Both the position numbers and the translations under genes were made by a program. A model generated the notes under the pieces. It made no database searches. It had not been told where the DNA came from and saw nothing but the letters and a program-made list of their open reading frames with translations. 64,000 nucleotides of DNA from Paraglaciecola sp030730205 (GTDB taxonomy: Bacteria; Pseudomonadota; Gammaproteobacteria; Enterobacterales; Alteromonadaceae), in assembly GCF_052119645.1 (NCBI RefSeq), contig NZ_JBGQOM010000005.1, forward strand, positions 62,001 through 126,000. The letters are read 5' to 3'. This document shows positions 16,552-25,799 of this stretch, piece by piece. Position 1 is the stretch's first letter, and every line of letters starts with the position of its first letter.

Positions 16552-17661
16552 ATGACACTTAAGTTTTTTGCTGGCAGTGTGGTTTCGTTAGCCATTTTAA
16601 CTGCTTGCAGCTCAGTAGAAGATAGAGAAGTGGCGAGCGGTGGCTTTGCGTATTTAAAAAATGAACCCGGCCAACAAATTAAAATACCTGCTGATATCGA
16701 TACACCAAATTTTAATGATACCTATAAGCTACCAGCTTTAGGCAAAGAGGCACCACGCAACATCGTTGGTGAAAAACTCAGTATTTTATCACCAGCCTTA
16801 GTACTGCCCTTAGTGACCGGTTCACATGTAGAAGAGGGCTCCAAAGCCGCCACGGTATGGTTCGACAAAATTGACGATAGCCAAGCACTTGATACGACTA
16901 TTTGGAATTCTTTATTAGCCTTCTTAGAAAGCCAAGGCATTGGCGTTCAGTCATTCGACAAAGAAAAACAACAGCTTATTTCTGACTGGATGATCATTAA
17001 CGAAGGTGAAGAAGACGATAGCTGGTACAGCTGGTCTAAATCAGAGCGCAGTATCGGGCAGCGTTTTGAGTTTAATTTAGATTTAAAGCCTCATGGGCGT
17101 ATTGCCTCTTTGAGTGTGGATCTAGTTGATTACAAAGAAAGAAAAACAACAGAGGGTCCAGAGCTTCTCACCTCGGCTGATGAACGTCGCCAAGAAGTTG
17201 AAATTCTTAATCAAGTTATCGACCATTATGAACGTGAAATTCGTTTAGCAACGGCACAGCGTATTCAAAAAATACGTCAAGGTTTAGTGATGGAGCTAGG
17301 TTTCGATAGCGATGGTGAATCGGCTTATGTGGTTGATGCTGAGTATGATATTGCTTGGCCGCGTTTGTTACTTGTGCTTAGAAAACTTGGTTTTGACGTG
17401 AAAGATTACGACAAGTCAAATGGCCTATTATTTGTAAAATATAATGGCTCTGAAGGCGGGTGGTGGAGTAATCTGTGGTCTAAAGACGAATACGCACTTG
17501 ATTTAAAAACCGAAGATTATCGAATTAAAGTAGAAGATTTGGGTGAGAAAACATCGATCACTTTACTTGATGATGAAAGCAAAGCTTTTCCTGCTAATAA
17601 AATGACCGACCTGTTTCCGACAATTTCACGTACCATGGCGGCAGACGACCTAGACATTTAA
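16552..17661 (+). CDS. bamC: outer membrane assembly lipoprotein BamC
   Basis: A 369-residue lipoprotein of the BAM complex (NlpB). The signal peptide ends LTAC with the lipidated Cys near residue 19, followed by the unstructured segment that contacts BamD (YLKNEPGQQIKIPADID region). Two helix-grip domains follow at about residues 100-230 and 240-365. It follows dapA as in E. coli, with AAGGAG ahead of the ATG. Transcription ends at the hairpin at 17717. Confidence 0.92.
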   Translation: MTLKFFAGSVVSLAILTACSSVEDREVASGGFAYLKNEPGQQIKIPADIDTPNFNDTYKLPALGKEAPRNIVGEKLSILSPALVLPLVTGSHVEEGSKAATVWFDKIDDSQALDTTIWNSLLAFLESQGIGVQSFDKEKQQLISDWMIINEGEEDDSWYSWSKSERSIGQRFEFNLDLKPHGRIASLSVDLVDYKERKTTEGPELLTSADERRQEVEILNQVIDHYEREIRLATAQRIQKIRQGLVMELGFDSDGESAYVVDAEYDIAWPRLLLVLRKLGFDVKDYDKSNGLLFVKYNGSEGGWWSNLWSKDEYALDLKTEDYRIKVEDLGEKTSITLLDDESKAFPANKMTDLFPTISRTMAADDLDI

Positions 17662-17716
17662 AACCGGTCACGCCTAGCGAGCAGGTAGATTCATTTAGCT
17701 TTTAATGTTTTGTAAT

Positions 17717-17750
17717 AAAGCACCCAGCATCATGCTAGGTGCTTTTTGTT
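17717..17750 (+). terminator. terminator after dapA-bamC
   Basis: AAAGCACC (17717-17724) pairs with GGTGCTTT (17738-17745) around an inner AGCAT/ATGCT stem, followed by T-rich sequence. The hairpin separates bamC from purC. Confidence 0.85.
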
Positions 17751-17815
17751 TTTGATTGATTCAGTTTTAACTTGCATAGAAAGACACTATGCCTTCAATA
17801 AGAGTGATTTCGGCC

Positions 17816-18919
17816 ATGCCATACAGTGATAGAATTTTAGCGGTTAACAACGATTTACCGATCCGAACAGCGCTACCTGTGCATAGCGGGAAAGTCAGGT
17901 CGGTATATTGGTTAACTGAGGCTGATAGCCGGCGTTTAATTCAACAAAAATCATATAATGTGCCCCTCGATACACCCTTAGCAATCATGGTTATTAGTGA
18001 CCGGATATCTGCTTTTGATTGCATTTGGCACGGTGAAGATGGTTTGGCGGGGGTACCAGGTAAAGGCGCTGCGTTAAACGCAATTTCAAACCATTGGTTC
18101 AGCCAATTTAAACAACAGGGTTTGGCTGAAAGCCATATCCTTGATATTCCTCACCCCTTTGTTTGGATCGTGCAAAAAGCGCAACCTGTGCGTATAGAAG
18201 CGATTTGTCGCCAGTATATTACCGGCTCAATGTGGCGCGCTTATGAAAAAGGCGAACGTGATTTTTGCGGTATTACCTTACCTGAAGGCCTAGTGAAAGA
18301 CGGAAAGTTAAATGAGCTATTATTTACGCCTTCAACGAAAGGCATACTAACAGGCATACCCGGTGTGCCTGAAGCTGATGATGTTAATATTACCCGCGAC
18401 GATATCGTTAAGCATTATGGCGCATTTAATTTCGCTAAAATTGCCGATATCAGCTTGTATGAAAAACTGCTGCGTGAGGGATTTAACCTTATCTCCAGTG
18501 CTCTGTCAGACATTGGACAAATCTTTGTTGATACCAAATTCGAATTTGGTTATGTCAAAGATCTGCAAGGCAACGATAAACTTATTTATATGGATGAGGT
18601 CGGTACACCGGATTCATCGCGAATTTGGGATGCTGAGCAATACCAACAAGGTAAGATCGTTGAAAACTCAAAAGAAGGGTTTAGGCAGTTACTGTTAAAG
18701 CATTTTCCTGATCCAGACATTCTACTGAATAAAGAGCGCATGGCTGAACGTGAAGCTTTGGCCTGTAATAACGCCTTACCTCTAGAAGTGTTAATGGATG
18801 TGTCTCGCACTTATATTGACATAGCTGAAAAAATCACCGGTAAAAAAATTGAGTTGAGCACTAATCCAAAAGTCGAAATTATTCAGATTTTACGCGACGA
18901 CTATCAGTTAGTTGATTAA
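17816..18919 (+). CDS. purC: SAICAR synthase PurC (long type)
   Basis: A 367-residue phosphoribosylaminoimidazole-succinocarboxamide synthase, the long form shared with Vibrio rather than the 237-aa E. coli form. HSGKVRSVYWLT, VISDRISAFDCIWHG and MDEVGTPDSSRIWD are the ATP- and substrate-binding signatures. The frame is open to an ATG at 17789; I prefer 17816 because the protein then begins MPYSDRILAVNNDLPIRT as in Vibrio homologues. Neither start has a strong ribosome binding site. It follows bamC, as in E. coli. Confidence 0.93.
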   Translation: MPYSDRILAVNNDLPIRTALPVHSGKVRSVYWLTEADSRRLIQQKSYNVPLDTPLAIMVISDRISAFDCIWHGEDGLAGVPGKGAALNAISNHWFSQFKQQGLAESHILDIPHPFVWIVQKAQPVRIEAICRQYITGSMWRAYEKGERDFCGITLPEGLVKDGKLNELLFTPSTKGILTGIPGVPEADDVNITRDDIVKHYGAFNFAKIADISLYEKLLREGFNLISSALSDIGQIFVDTKFEFGYVKDLQGNDKLIYMDEVGTPDSSRIWDAEQYQQGKIVENSKEGFRQLLLKHFPDPDILLNKERMAEREALACNNALPLEVLMDVSRTYIDIAEKITGKKIELSTNPKVEIIQILRDDYQLVD

Positions 18920-18967
18920 TTGATAATCCACAAAACTCAATGGCAGATCTTATCGCTAGTTCATATC

Positions 18968-19014
18968 GACAGACCACATCGACAGATCTCATCGCTTTGT
19001 CGATGTGATCTGTC
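18968..19014. repeat. inverted and direct repeat between purC and cpxA
   Basis: Arms at 18981-18994 and 19001-19014 match as an inverted repeat in 13 of 14 positions around a 6-nt loop. A third related copy (GACAGACCACAT, 18968-18979) precedes them in direct orientation. The stem lies between convergent genes and may help end both transcripts, but no T-tract follows. Confidence 0.5.
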
Positions 19015-19063
19015 ATTGGGCATGTTTGTCTTCTTCAATACACAAAGGCTCATTGTCGCAGGC

Positions 19064-20413
19064 TTACAGTACTGGGACAGTGATAGTCACGAGTAGTCCG
19101 CCTTCTCGTTGATTTTCCATCTGTAATTGACCCTGATGTTTGTTAATAGCTCTTGCAGCAATACTTAAGCCTAAACCAAACCCAGGCGTATGCATGTGAT
19201 TACCTGCGCGGTAAAAAGGGCGTAGCAGCTGGCTTAATTCCGCTTCATCCACTCCTTCACCGTGGTCGCGAATTGACAGAGTCACTTCATTATTTTCTCT
19301 AGCAAGGCTGACTTCTACCGGTTTGGCGGTAGGAGAATATTTGCATGCATTGCCGATAATATTGCCTAAGGCTTGATGAAAGGCTTCTGGAAATCCTTTA
19401 ATTTCACATTCACTCAGGGCTGAATCAAATTTAATGGGCACGTCTGGGTATTGCACAGCCATATTTTCAATAACGTGTAGACAAAGTTGTTGTATATCGA
19501 AACGCTGGGCACTTTGTTGATCTTGCTCAAGCTTAGAATAATTGAGGATTTGCTGGATCAATTGATCAATGCGTACACAGTCACTATTTATTTGTAATGC
19601 ATGCCTATTTTCAGGCATTTTTTGTTCAATTAATGCAGCAGAAACTTGTAAGCGGGCCAGCGGGGCGCGTAACTCGTGAGATACATCATGCAGCAGTTGT
19701 TGTTGAGCTAATACGGTTTTCTGCGTCTGTTTTACCATGTAGTCAATATCATGGGCGAGAGCGCCCAATTCATCGCCTCGTTGTAATAACTTACTCGGCA
19801 GTTCAGTTACTTGTTGTTGGTTGGCAAAACGACGGCTAAAAATACCCAAGCTTTTCAGCGGGGCCACAATACTCCAACTTAATAAGGCACTGACAAGGGC
19901 TGAAGCAAACAAAATAAAAACAAACTGAAGCGATTGAAATCTGAACAGGACTTGTTTAAAAATCCTAGGCGGCTCTGGCTCGGCTACATAAACCTGATAT
20001 TCAATATTAGAGGGGCCTAAAACGCTCACTTGTTCTAGTTCGTCGATATTCTCCTTTTTTAATCGATATCGGTAAATAGTATGCTGGTTTTTATCGACAA
20101 TTCGCATGGGGATAAGGCGTTCGCTGCGACCTGATTGTTTTTGCTCCCACTGTTTGATTTTACTTGCCAGCTTGTCCGAACTAAAACCATCGTTTTCGTA
20201 GCGCCACACCATTCTTTCGGCTTGGGTCGTGACCTCAGCAATATACCGTTGATGAGCCTCTGCTGATGAAAAGCTATTCACCATAACAAAACCTGTTGCA
20301 AACATAACCAACATGCTCGTTAACCAAAACGCAATGAAAATACGCCAGAATAGTCGTTTAAAACCCAAAGTATTGACTAGATCGTTAGTCCAATGATGAA
20401 GCGCTTGCAGCAT
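19064..20413 (-). CDS. cpxA: CpxA-like sensor histidine kinase
   Basis: A 449-residue membrane kinase. Two transmembrane segments (about residues 26-47 and 163-182) flank a periplasmic sensor of about 115 residues, followed by HAMP, the H-box HDVSHELRAPLARL (His247) and a catalytic domain with GNACKYSPTA (N box) and GFGLGLSIAARA (G box). It starts 1 nt after the response-regulator stop. The divergent CpxP/Spy-like gene and the perfect CpxR box make Cpx the best assignment for this envelope-stress system. Confidence 0.87.
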   Translation of the reverse strand: MLQALHHWTNDLVNTLGFKRLFWRIFIAFWLTSMLVMFATGFVMVNSFSSAEAHQRYIAEVTTQAERMVWRYENDGFSSDKLASKIKQWEQKQSGRSERLIPMRIVDKNQHTIYRYRLKKENIDELEQVSVLGPSNIEYQVYVAEPEPPRIFKQVLFRFQSLQFVFILFASALVSALLSWSIVAPLKSLGIFSRRFANQQQVTELPSKLLQRGDELGALAHDIDYMVKQTQKTVLAQQQLLHDVSHELRAPLARLQVSAALIEQKMPENRHALQINSDCVRIDQLIQQILNYSKLEQDQQSAQRFDIQQLCLHVIENMAVQYPDVPIKFDSALSECEIKGFPEAFHQALGNIIGNACKYSPTAKPVEVSLARENNEVTLSIRDHGEGVDEAELSQLLRPFYRAGNHMHTPGFGLGLSIAARAINKHQGQLQMENQREGGLLVTITVPVL

Positions 20414-20414
20414 G

Positions 20415-21122
20415 TTAATCTTCTACACGTTCGGTAAGCATTTGGTATCCCATACCACGAACCGACTTAATCACATCAACCACACCCATTGCAGCTAGTT
20501 TTTGCCGTATGCGGCTGAGATGGACGTCCATGCTTCTGTCATATGCGTCTAATTGGCGATTGAGCACTTCTAAGGTCATATCTTGTTTACTGATGGCATG
20601 GCCGGCATGCTCCATTAAAAAGCGCAGAGCATTAAATTCTGCACTGGTAAAGACTGCGACTTGGCCATTAACCGACACCGAGCGAGAACCACTATCAAGC
20701 ACAATACCATGTAACTGATAGTGTTGATTGTTGCTTAGTGGCTCTTGGTGGGTGCGACGTAAAATGGCCCGTATACGTGCTGCCAACTCTCTAGGATTGC
20801 AGGGTTTCGCTAAATAGTCATCAGCGCCCATTTCCAGACCAACGATTCGATCGATATCATCCCCTCGGCCGGTTAACATCAAAATGGGAACTTTACTTTT
20901 GGCGCGCACAGTTCTAAGTACATCAAGCCCAGAAACCTTGGGCATCATGATATCTAGCACGACCGTATCAAATTCAGTGTGCTGGATTAAACGCGCAATG
21001 GCCTCATCGCCAGAATGCAAGCTGGTCACATCAAAACCATCTTCTTGCAGATATTCTTGCAATAAAGCACAAAGGGTTTTGTCGTCATCGACTAATAGTA
21101 TTTGGGGTTTTTCATTTTTCAT
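20415..21122 (-). CDS. cpxR: CpxR-like response regulator
   Basis: A 235-residue OmpR-family regulator with a receiver domain (phospho-acceptor Asp57 in VVLDIMMP, Lys in LAKPCNP) and a C-terminal winged helix ending RGMGYQML. It is first in the cpxR-cpxA operon and divergent from the CpxP/Spy-like gene. A GTAAA-N5-GTAAA box lies 41-55 bp upstream of its start codon, so autoregulation is likely. Confidence 0.88.
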   Translation of the reverse strand: MKNEKPQILLVDDDKTLCALLQEYLQEDGFDVTSLHSGDEAIARLIQHTEFDTVVLDIMMPKVSGLDVLRTVRAKSKVPILMLTGRGDDIDRIVGLEMGADDYLAKPCNPRELAARIRAILRRTHQEPLSNNQHYQLHGIVLDSGSRSVSVNGQVAVFTSAEFNALRFLMEHAGHAISKQDMTLEVLNRQLDAYDRSMDVHLSRIRQKLAAMGVVDVIKSVRGMGYQMLTERVED

Positions 21123-21162
21123 GTGGGCAGTGTAATCGTTATTTTGCGTGCAAAAACTGAAC

Positions 21163-21177
21163 TTTACCTAACTTTAC
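21163..21177 (-). promoter_or_regulatory. CpxR box in cpxR / cpxP spacer
   Basis: TTTAC-CTAAC-TTTAC on the plus strand is an exact GTAAA-N5-GTAAA on the minus strand, the CpxR consensus. It lies between the divergent cpxRA and CpxP-like genes and can serve both. Confidence 0.8.
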
Positions 21178-21281
21178 ACTAGCTTAACCCTACTTATCGA
21201 TTGTTCGATGCATACTTTGTCTCGCTGATGACCAATTACATAAAATCTTGGTTATCCCTTAACCAGATAGAGGAATTTAAA

Positions 21282-21737
21282 ATGAAGAAATTTATATCAG
21301 TTATTTTATTAAGTGCTTGTGTGGCTAGCTCGGCATTTGCCAAAGAGCATGGTGATAGAAATCGAGACCACAGAGGCGATGGCCCAATGCCTTTGCATAA
21401 ATTAGTTAAGGTGCTTGATTTAAGTGAAGCGCAAATTGAGCAATTTAAATTGCTTAAACAGGAGTCGAAAGAGGGACGTTCGCAAAAGAATCGTGACGAT
21501 TCTGTGATGATGAAATTGGCAGATCTTGACCCAAACGCCAATGACTACGCCGATAGCCTAAGTCAGCTTGCTGATGCAAGGGCAGAGCAAGCACGAGCTC
21601 GGTTTTTAGTCATGGCTGAACGACGAGCTAAAATGCAAGAGATCCTAACACCCGAACAATTGGATAAACTTAAGTTGATGCAAGAGAAGCGTGAAAAACG
21701 CGGTAAAAAGCAAAGAGAGCGTCAATCTGAAAGCTAA
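21282..21737 (+). CDS. cpxP: CpxP/Spy-family periplasmic protein
   Basis: A 151-residue protein with a signal peptide (residues 1-20, ending SSAFA) and a helical mature part rich in charged residues. LTPEQLDKLKLM near the C-terminus is an LTXXQ-type motif, and VLDLSEAQIEQFK is its degenerate first copy, as in CpxP and Spy. Such proteins bind misfolded periplasmic proteins and may inhibit CpxA. The ATG at 21282 has AGAGGA 8 nt ahead; an ATG at 21201 in frame would lose the signal peptide position. Confidence 0.82.
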   Translation: MKKFISVILLSACVASSAFAKEHGDRNRDHRGDGPMPLHKLVKVLDLSEAQIEQFKLLKQESKEGRSQKNRDDSVMMKLADLDPNANDYADSLSQLADARAEQARARFLVMAERRAKMQEILTPEQLDKLKLMQEKREKRGKKQRERQSES

Positions 21738-21757
21738 AGCCAATTGCTACCTTTACC

Positions 21758-21785
21758 AAGCCGCCTCTTCTTAGGCGGCTTTTTT
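21758..21785 (+). terminator. terminator after cpxP
   Basis: AAGCCGCCT (21758-21766) pairs with AGGCGGCTT around a 6-nt loop and runs into a T-tract. Confidence 0.88.
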
Positions 21786-22158
21786 AATCATTGTTGCGCT
21801 AATGTTACCCATGAGTAGGTGTGACCAAACTCACACTTGATATTCATTTGCTGGACTGGCAATTTGAAGAAGCACCCATCAGAGATGTGTCACAACTCTC
21901 GTAAATAGCTTGCGTTACGAGGCGATTAACTATGTAATCTTTACATGATCGATAGAACATCTTGCAGATGTGTCCTGTCGATTTATCTTGCTGTTTATGA
22001 TTAACAGTCAGCCAAACCTTTAATTGCAAGGGCTGTAGCCACTATTACAAACATGGAAACCTTTTTGCTTACTCCTAAGTATCTGCATTCGCGTTTTTTG
22101 AGCAGTGTCAGGCCTTACCAACTTGACTTAAAACAACAATTAATAGGATAACTTCATT
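21786..22158. other. spacer upstream of PA2779-PA2778 genes
   Basis: This 373-bp spacer holds a CRP-type palindrome at 21820-21835 and must hold the promoter of the downstream pair. A minus-strand open frame at 21844-22029 shows no recognisable product. Confidence 0.5.
21820..21835. promoter_or_regulatory. CRP-type binding site
   Basis: TGTGA-CCAAAC-TCACA is a perfect match to the CRP core TGTGA-N6-TCACA and is symmetric by one further base on each side. It lies 324 bp before the PA2779-family start codon, far for a simple activating site unless the promoter is distant from the gene. Confidence 0.6.
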
Positions 22159-22530
22159 ATGAAAACACGTTTAAAAACCACAATTGCCACCACGTTTTTA
22201 TTGTTAAGCGCCGGACATGCCAGTGCTGGTGTGTATAGCTCAGACCAAGCGATTTCTAGCCAACAGTACCAATACAATAAACAACAAGTTTTAAATTTAG
22301 TAGACAGTGCAGAAGTACAGCAAAAATTAACCACCTTGGGTGTTAGCCCTGCAGAAGCAAAAATGCGTGTTGAAAATATGACCAACGAAGAGCTCATTAC
22401 TTTCAATCAACAAATGAACGACATGCCCGCTGGTGGCATAATCGGTACTATTGTGACTGTATTAGTCGTGGTAGCGGTACTCGACCTTATGGGGATCACC
22501 GACGTCTATCCGTTTATCCGTCCTATTTAA
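22159..22530 (+). CDS. PA2779 family small exported protein
   Basis: A 123-residue protein with a signal peptide (about residues 1-23) and a C-terminal hydrophobic segment GTIVTVLVVVAVLDLMGI (about residues 94-111). The middle part has the LTTLGVSPAEAKMRVENMT motif typical of the PA2779 family (also DUF6627). AGGATA precedes the ATG. The gene is 6 nt upstream of the PA2778-family peptidase; these two families almost always travel together, but their joint role is not established. Confidence 0.8.
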   Translation: MKTRLKTTIATTFLLLSAGHASAGVYSSDQAISSQQYQYNKQQVLNLVDSAEVQQKLTTLGVSPAEAKMRVENMTNEELITFNQQMNDMPAGGIIGTIVTVLVVVAVLDLMGITDVYPFIRPI

Positions 22531-22536
22531 TCGCCG

Positions 22537-23517
22537 ATGGTTAAACAACTCAGAATAGTAGCTGGCCTGATGGTCAGCTTTATTTTTTTAGCAGGGTGCC
22601 AAACTCCGCCGCAAACTCAGTCTTTATTGCAAAGTCCGCCTGCAATTAACAAGCAACATCTCATTGAAACCATGCCTTTCTATCCTCAACAGCAATATTT
22701 TTGTGGACCAACAACCTTGTCGGAAGTCGCTAATTTTTATGGGAGAGAGGTAAGCCCAGAACAAATCGCACCTATGACATTTGTGCCTGGTTTGGATGGA
22801 AGTCTACAAATTGAAATGGTGGCAGCGACTCGTCAATTAGGTATGGTTGCCTATGCTCAACAAGGTGACTTAGCTCTACTCCTTAGTTTAGTGGCGAATA
22901 ACGTGCCGGTTATAGTACTACAAAACAACAGTATCAATTTGTTTCCACAGTGGCACTATGCGGTTGTGATTGGATATGATTTAGATACGCAGCAAGTGAC
23001 GTTACACAGTGGGGTAACCGCTTTTCATACCCTCAACCTGGCAACCTTCGAGCGCACTTGGCAACGTGGCCAGTATTGGATGTTGGCTATGTTACCTCCT
23101 ACATCGACGGATCCATTACTCGCCCCCTTTGTCTATACAAAAGCCTGTCAGGATCTACTCGATACAGGTCAAAGTGAGGCAGGGATTGAGGCCCTAAAAA
23201 GTGCAATTAAACAATGGCCAGATTATTGGCTATCGTATTTTTTATTGGCCAATCATTATCTAGCTCACGACCCTCAAGAAGCGGTAAAGTGGTTTGCACA
23301 GGGTGAAAATTATGGCAAACATGAAGTGTCATATTTAAATAATTATGCTTATGCACTCGGTAAATTGCAGTGTTTTGCACAGGCCGAATCGCTCATCAAA
23401 CAAGCACTAATTCTCGCGCCCCATGATGAAAATGTCCTCGACACCCAGCAACATCTGCTTACTGATAGGAAGAAAGTGGCCCAGCCAGTTTGTCAGACAG
23501 ATAAAGCTGACCAATAG
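22537..23517 (+). CDS. PA2778 family C39-like cysteine peptidase lipoprotein
   Basis: A 326-residue lipoprotein (LAGC, Cys21). The peptidase C39-like domain shows QQYFCGPTTLSEVANFYG with catalytic Cys56 and WHYAVVIGYD with the His and downstream Asp. The C-terminal third (about residues 195-300) contains TPR-like helices. Domain order and neighbour identify the PA2778 family. It is probably anchored in the periplasm; its substrate is unknown. No separate Shine-Dalgarno is strong, so translation may depend on the upstream gene. Confidence 0.8.
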   Translation: MVKQLRIVAGLMVSFIFLAGCQTPPQTQSLLQSPPAINKQHLIETMPFYPQQQYFCGPTTLSEVANFYGREVSPEQIAPMTFVPGLDGSLQIEMVAATRQLGMVAYAQQGDLALLLSLVANNVPVIVLQNNSINLFPQWHYAVVIGYDLDTQQVTLHSGVTAFHTLNLATFERTWQRGQYWMLAMLPPTSTDPLLAPFVYTKACQDLLDTGQSEAGIEALKSAIKQWPDYWLSYFLLANHYLAHDPQEAVKWFAQGENYGKHEVSYLNNYAYALGKLQCFAQAESLIKQALILAPHDENVLDTQQHLLTDRKKVAQPVCQTDKADQ

Positions 23518-23534
23518 AGCAGTGATAGGGGCGC

Positions 23535-24479
23535 TTACAATAGCCCCATATTGCCTAACCATTCTCCTAAATTAGCAAACCAATCATATTCATTGCGCAA
23601 GCCAAAACCATGACCACCGCTAGGGACAATCAGCATTTGAGTAGAGATTTTGCGCTTGTGTAAGGCCCTATAGTAAGAAAGTGAGTTTTCTACCGGCACT
23701 GCGACATCATCTCCGGCATGAACAATAAACGCTGGGGGAGCTGAATCACTCACTTGTTTTTCAATTGAATAATGTTGGACTTGCTGAGGATTGGGTTGTG
23801 GTCCAATGAGTTTGTCTCTTGAGCCTAGGTGTGTGATTTCTTGCTCGAAGCTGATAACTGGATAGACTAATATTTGAAAATCTGGTCGCAGGTTTTCCCC
23901 CTCAAGAGCCGGATTGATTGCTTGCTTATATAATATTGCCGCAGATGCTGCCAAATGCCCGCCGGCAGAAAAGCCCATGATACCTACTTTATGTGGATTT
24001 AAATGCCATTTTGGCGCTTGGCTCCTAACCCAATGAATCGCTTGCTGAGCATCCTGTAATGGACCTGTGGTTTTATCCTGCATACTCTGTGCTAAGGGCA
24101 TACGATACTTTAAGACAAAGGCCGTCACGCCAAGTTCGCGCAAGCGTTCTGCGACTTGATACCCCTCTTTTACAATCGACACACCTGCATAACCCCCTCC
24201 AGGTAAAATGATCACTGAGGTTCCATTAGCTATTTGGGGATTAGGGATATAGGCTCGTATGCTGGGATGTGTCACATTCATTATAAATGCGTCAGGATGG
24301 GCTGCTTCACGCACGTATTCTAAATTAGCCGTTGAAATGGATCCGGGAATGGTGCCGCTATAAAGGGCAAACTCCTCAAAAGAGGATAGGGGCCTGGGGG
24401 AGGCTTCAACGTTTTTTTGTGACTGCATCGTGCAACTCAATAAAAAAAGGGGTAGGAGTAAATAATATCGGCTTCGCAT
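23535..24479 (-). CDS. alpha/beta-hydrolase esterase lipoprotein
   Basis: A 314-residue secreted hydrolase with a lipobox-like LLSC (Cys16). The oxyanion region reads ILPGGGYAGVS, the nucleophile elbow is GFSAGG, a late VHAGDD holds the acid, and SGGHGF supplies the His. This matches the BD-FAE / acetylxylan-esterase-like group (carbohydrate or small esters). I choose the ATG at 24479, which puts the signal peptide at the N-terminus; the frame is open to a TTG at 24497. No operon partner is near. Confidence 0.75.
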   Translation of the reverse strand: MRSRYYLLLPLFLLSCTMQSQKNVEASPRPLSSFEEFALYSGTIPGSISTANLEYVREAAHPDAFIMNVTHPSIRAYIPNPQIANGTSVIILPGGGYAGVSIVKEGYQVAERLRELGVTAFVLKYRMPLAQSMQDKTTGPLQDAQQAIHWVRSQAPKWHLNPHKVGIMGFSAGGHLAASAAILYKQAINPALEGENLRPDFQILVYPVISFEQEITHLGSRDKLIGPQPNPQQVQHYSIEKQVSDSAPPAFIVHAGDDVAVPVENSLSYYRALHKRKISTQMLIVPSGGHGFGLRNEYDWFANLGEWLGNMGLL

Positions 24480-24661
24480 TGCGCTGTCGGCTCTCAATTA
24501 ATTTTATTGAGCCAATAAAATATAATGCCACCTGAGAGTCAACCAAAGCCTGCTTATTTATTCACTATGTCATCATGTATTTTATGATATTGCACATTGA
24601 GTAAGTCATTAGGCAGCCTACTCACTGCTTTGAAAAAGCTGCAATGACCCGAATGAGTCAA

Positions 24662-25681
24662 TTAAAGGGTTAAAAATCGGACTAGATCATTGTTTGCTAG
24701 CAGCAAATTTTCTGCGATTTCTGGGCTAATAGTCAAAACAAGGCTTTTATCATCATAACTTACCTGATTGGAGACCGTGGCACGAAAATCGCAAACCTTG
24801 GTATTACACAGCATAATATTGTCGTTGCTGCTTACATCAGCGATATTAACGGTAGCGGTGATACTGTCATTGACACTGCGTATTTCATTTAGCTGGGCTT
24901 CGACCGTCGGACCTGCATCAAATAAATCAATATACCCCTTATGTGCGAAGCCTTCTTGTTGCAATAAGCGTAAGGCAGGAACCGTATTATCGTGAGCTTG
25001 CCCGATGACTGCTTGGGCCGCTTGACTGAGTAAGCTGACATAAATGGGATGTTTTGGCATTAACTCAGAGATAAAGTGTTTTTCGCCTACACCAACTAAG
25101 TGCACTGCGTCATTAAATTCAATATCAAAAAAGTGTTCTTGTAACCATTGCCAAAAAGGTGACTTGCCATGCTGGTCGCTGACACCGCGCATCTCTGCAA
25201 TGACGGTAGATGAAAATCGCTGTGGATGCTGCGCCATAAATAAAAAACGGATCTTTGACAGCAATCGGCCAGCCAAACCCTTACGGTAGGCTTCACGTAA
25301 AAACAAGGTGCAGATCTCAGTGGCACCATGATAGTCATTACACACATTAAGGGTACTAACGAGTTTATTTACCCCCAAATTTTTTGAGCATTGTTTGATA
25401 TTGCTAAGCCGATAGTGATACAGGGGGGAGGTCATGCCAACAGACGCTTCTATGCCCGTGGTGCCGAGAATTTCTTTGCTGTCTGTATCTTCTAGCACAA
25501 ATAAATAGCTGCCATCGTGATTTACCGGATTCAGATTATTCACGGTATTTTCTACTGCTTGAATTTTTGCGCCAAGCTGCTCGTCACATTGCGGTAAAGA
25601 CGTAAAACCGTGACCCGACTCAATAGCTATTTGCTGCAAAGCGCTGAAATCATCTGAGCGAATGGGTCTAATTATGTGCAT
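24662..25681 (-). CDS. astA: arginine N-succinyltransferase AstA
   Basis: A 339-residue enzyme of the arginine succinyltransferase pathway (arginine plus succinyl-CoA to succinylarginine). MHIIRPIRSDDFSALQ, ESGHGFTSLP and LFLREAYRKGLAGRLLS are AstA signatures within a GNAT-like fold. The other ast genes (astB, astD, astE) are not adjacent; argD/astC may lie elsewhere. A Lrp/AsnC-type gene is divergent, 124 bp away, with an inverted repeat between them. Confidence 0.92.
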   Translation of the reverse strand: MHIIRPIRSDDFSALQQIAIESGHGFTSLPQCDEQLGAKIQAVENTVNNLNPVNHDGSYLFVLEDTDSKEILGTTGIEASVGMTSPLYHYRLSNIKQCSKNLGVNKLVSTLNVCNDYHGATEICTLFLREAYRKGLAGRLLSKIRFLFMAQHPQRFSSTVIAEMRGVSDQHGKSPFWQWLQEHFFDIEFNDAVHLVGVGEKHFISELMPKHPIYVSLLSQAAQAVIGQAHDNTVPALRLLQQEGFAHKGYIDLFDAGPTVEAQLNEIRSVNDSITATVNIADVSSNDNIMLCNTKVCDFRATVSNQVSYDDKSLVLTISPEIAENLLLANNDLVRFLTL

Positions 25682-25765
25682 GAAAGTAGCTTACCTATTT
25701 AATTATGCTGCGATTGAGCAGTCCCTATTGTTCATGAAACGAAGGTAAATTTGCAGTGTTAAACT

Positions 25766-25799
25766 GGTTAAATTGACAGTAAAATAAAGCAAATTAACC
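25766..25799. promoter_or_regulatory. inverted repeat between astA and Lrp-type gene
   Basis: GGTTAAATTG (25766-25775) and CAAATTAACC (25790-25799) pair in 9 of 10 positions with a 14-nt spacer. The AT-rich symmetry and the location 7 bp before the Lrp-type start fit an autoregulatory Lrp-family operator. Confidence 0.45.

Noticed and set aside
18981..19014. Near-perfect stem between purC and cpxA as a terminator
   Set aside because: No T-tract follows on either strand, so it is listed only as a repeat.
21844..22029. 61-codon minus-strand open frame before the PA2779-family gene
   Set aside because: No family features; it lies in a regulatory spacer.
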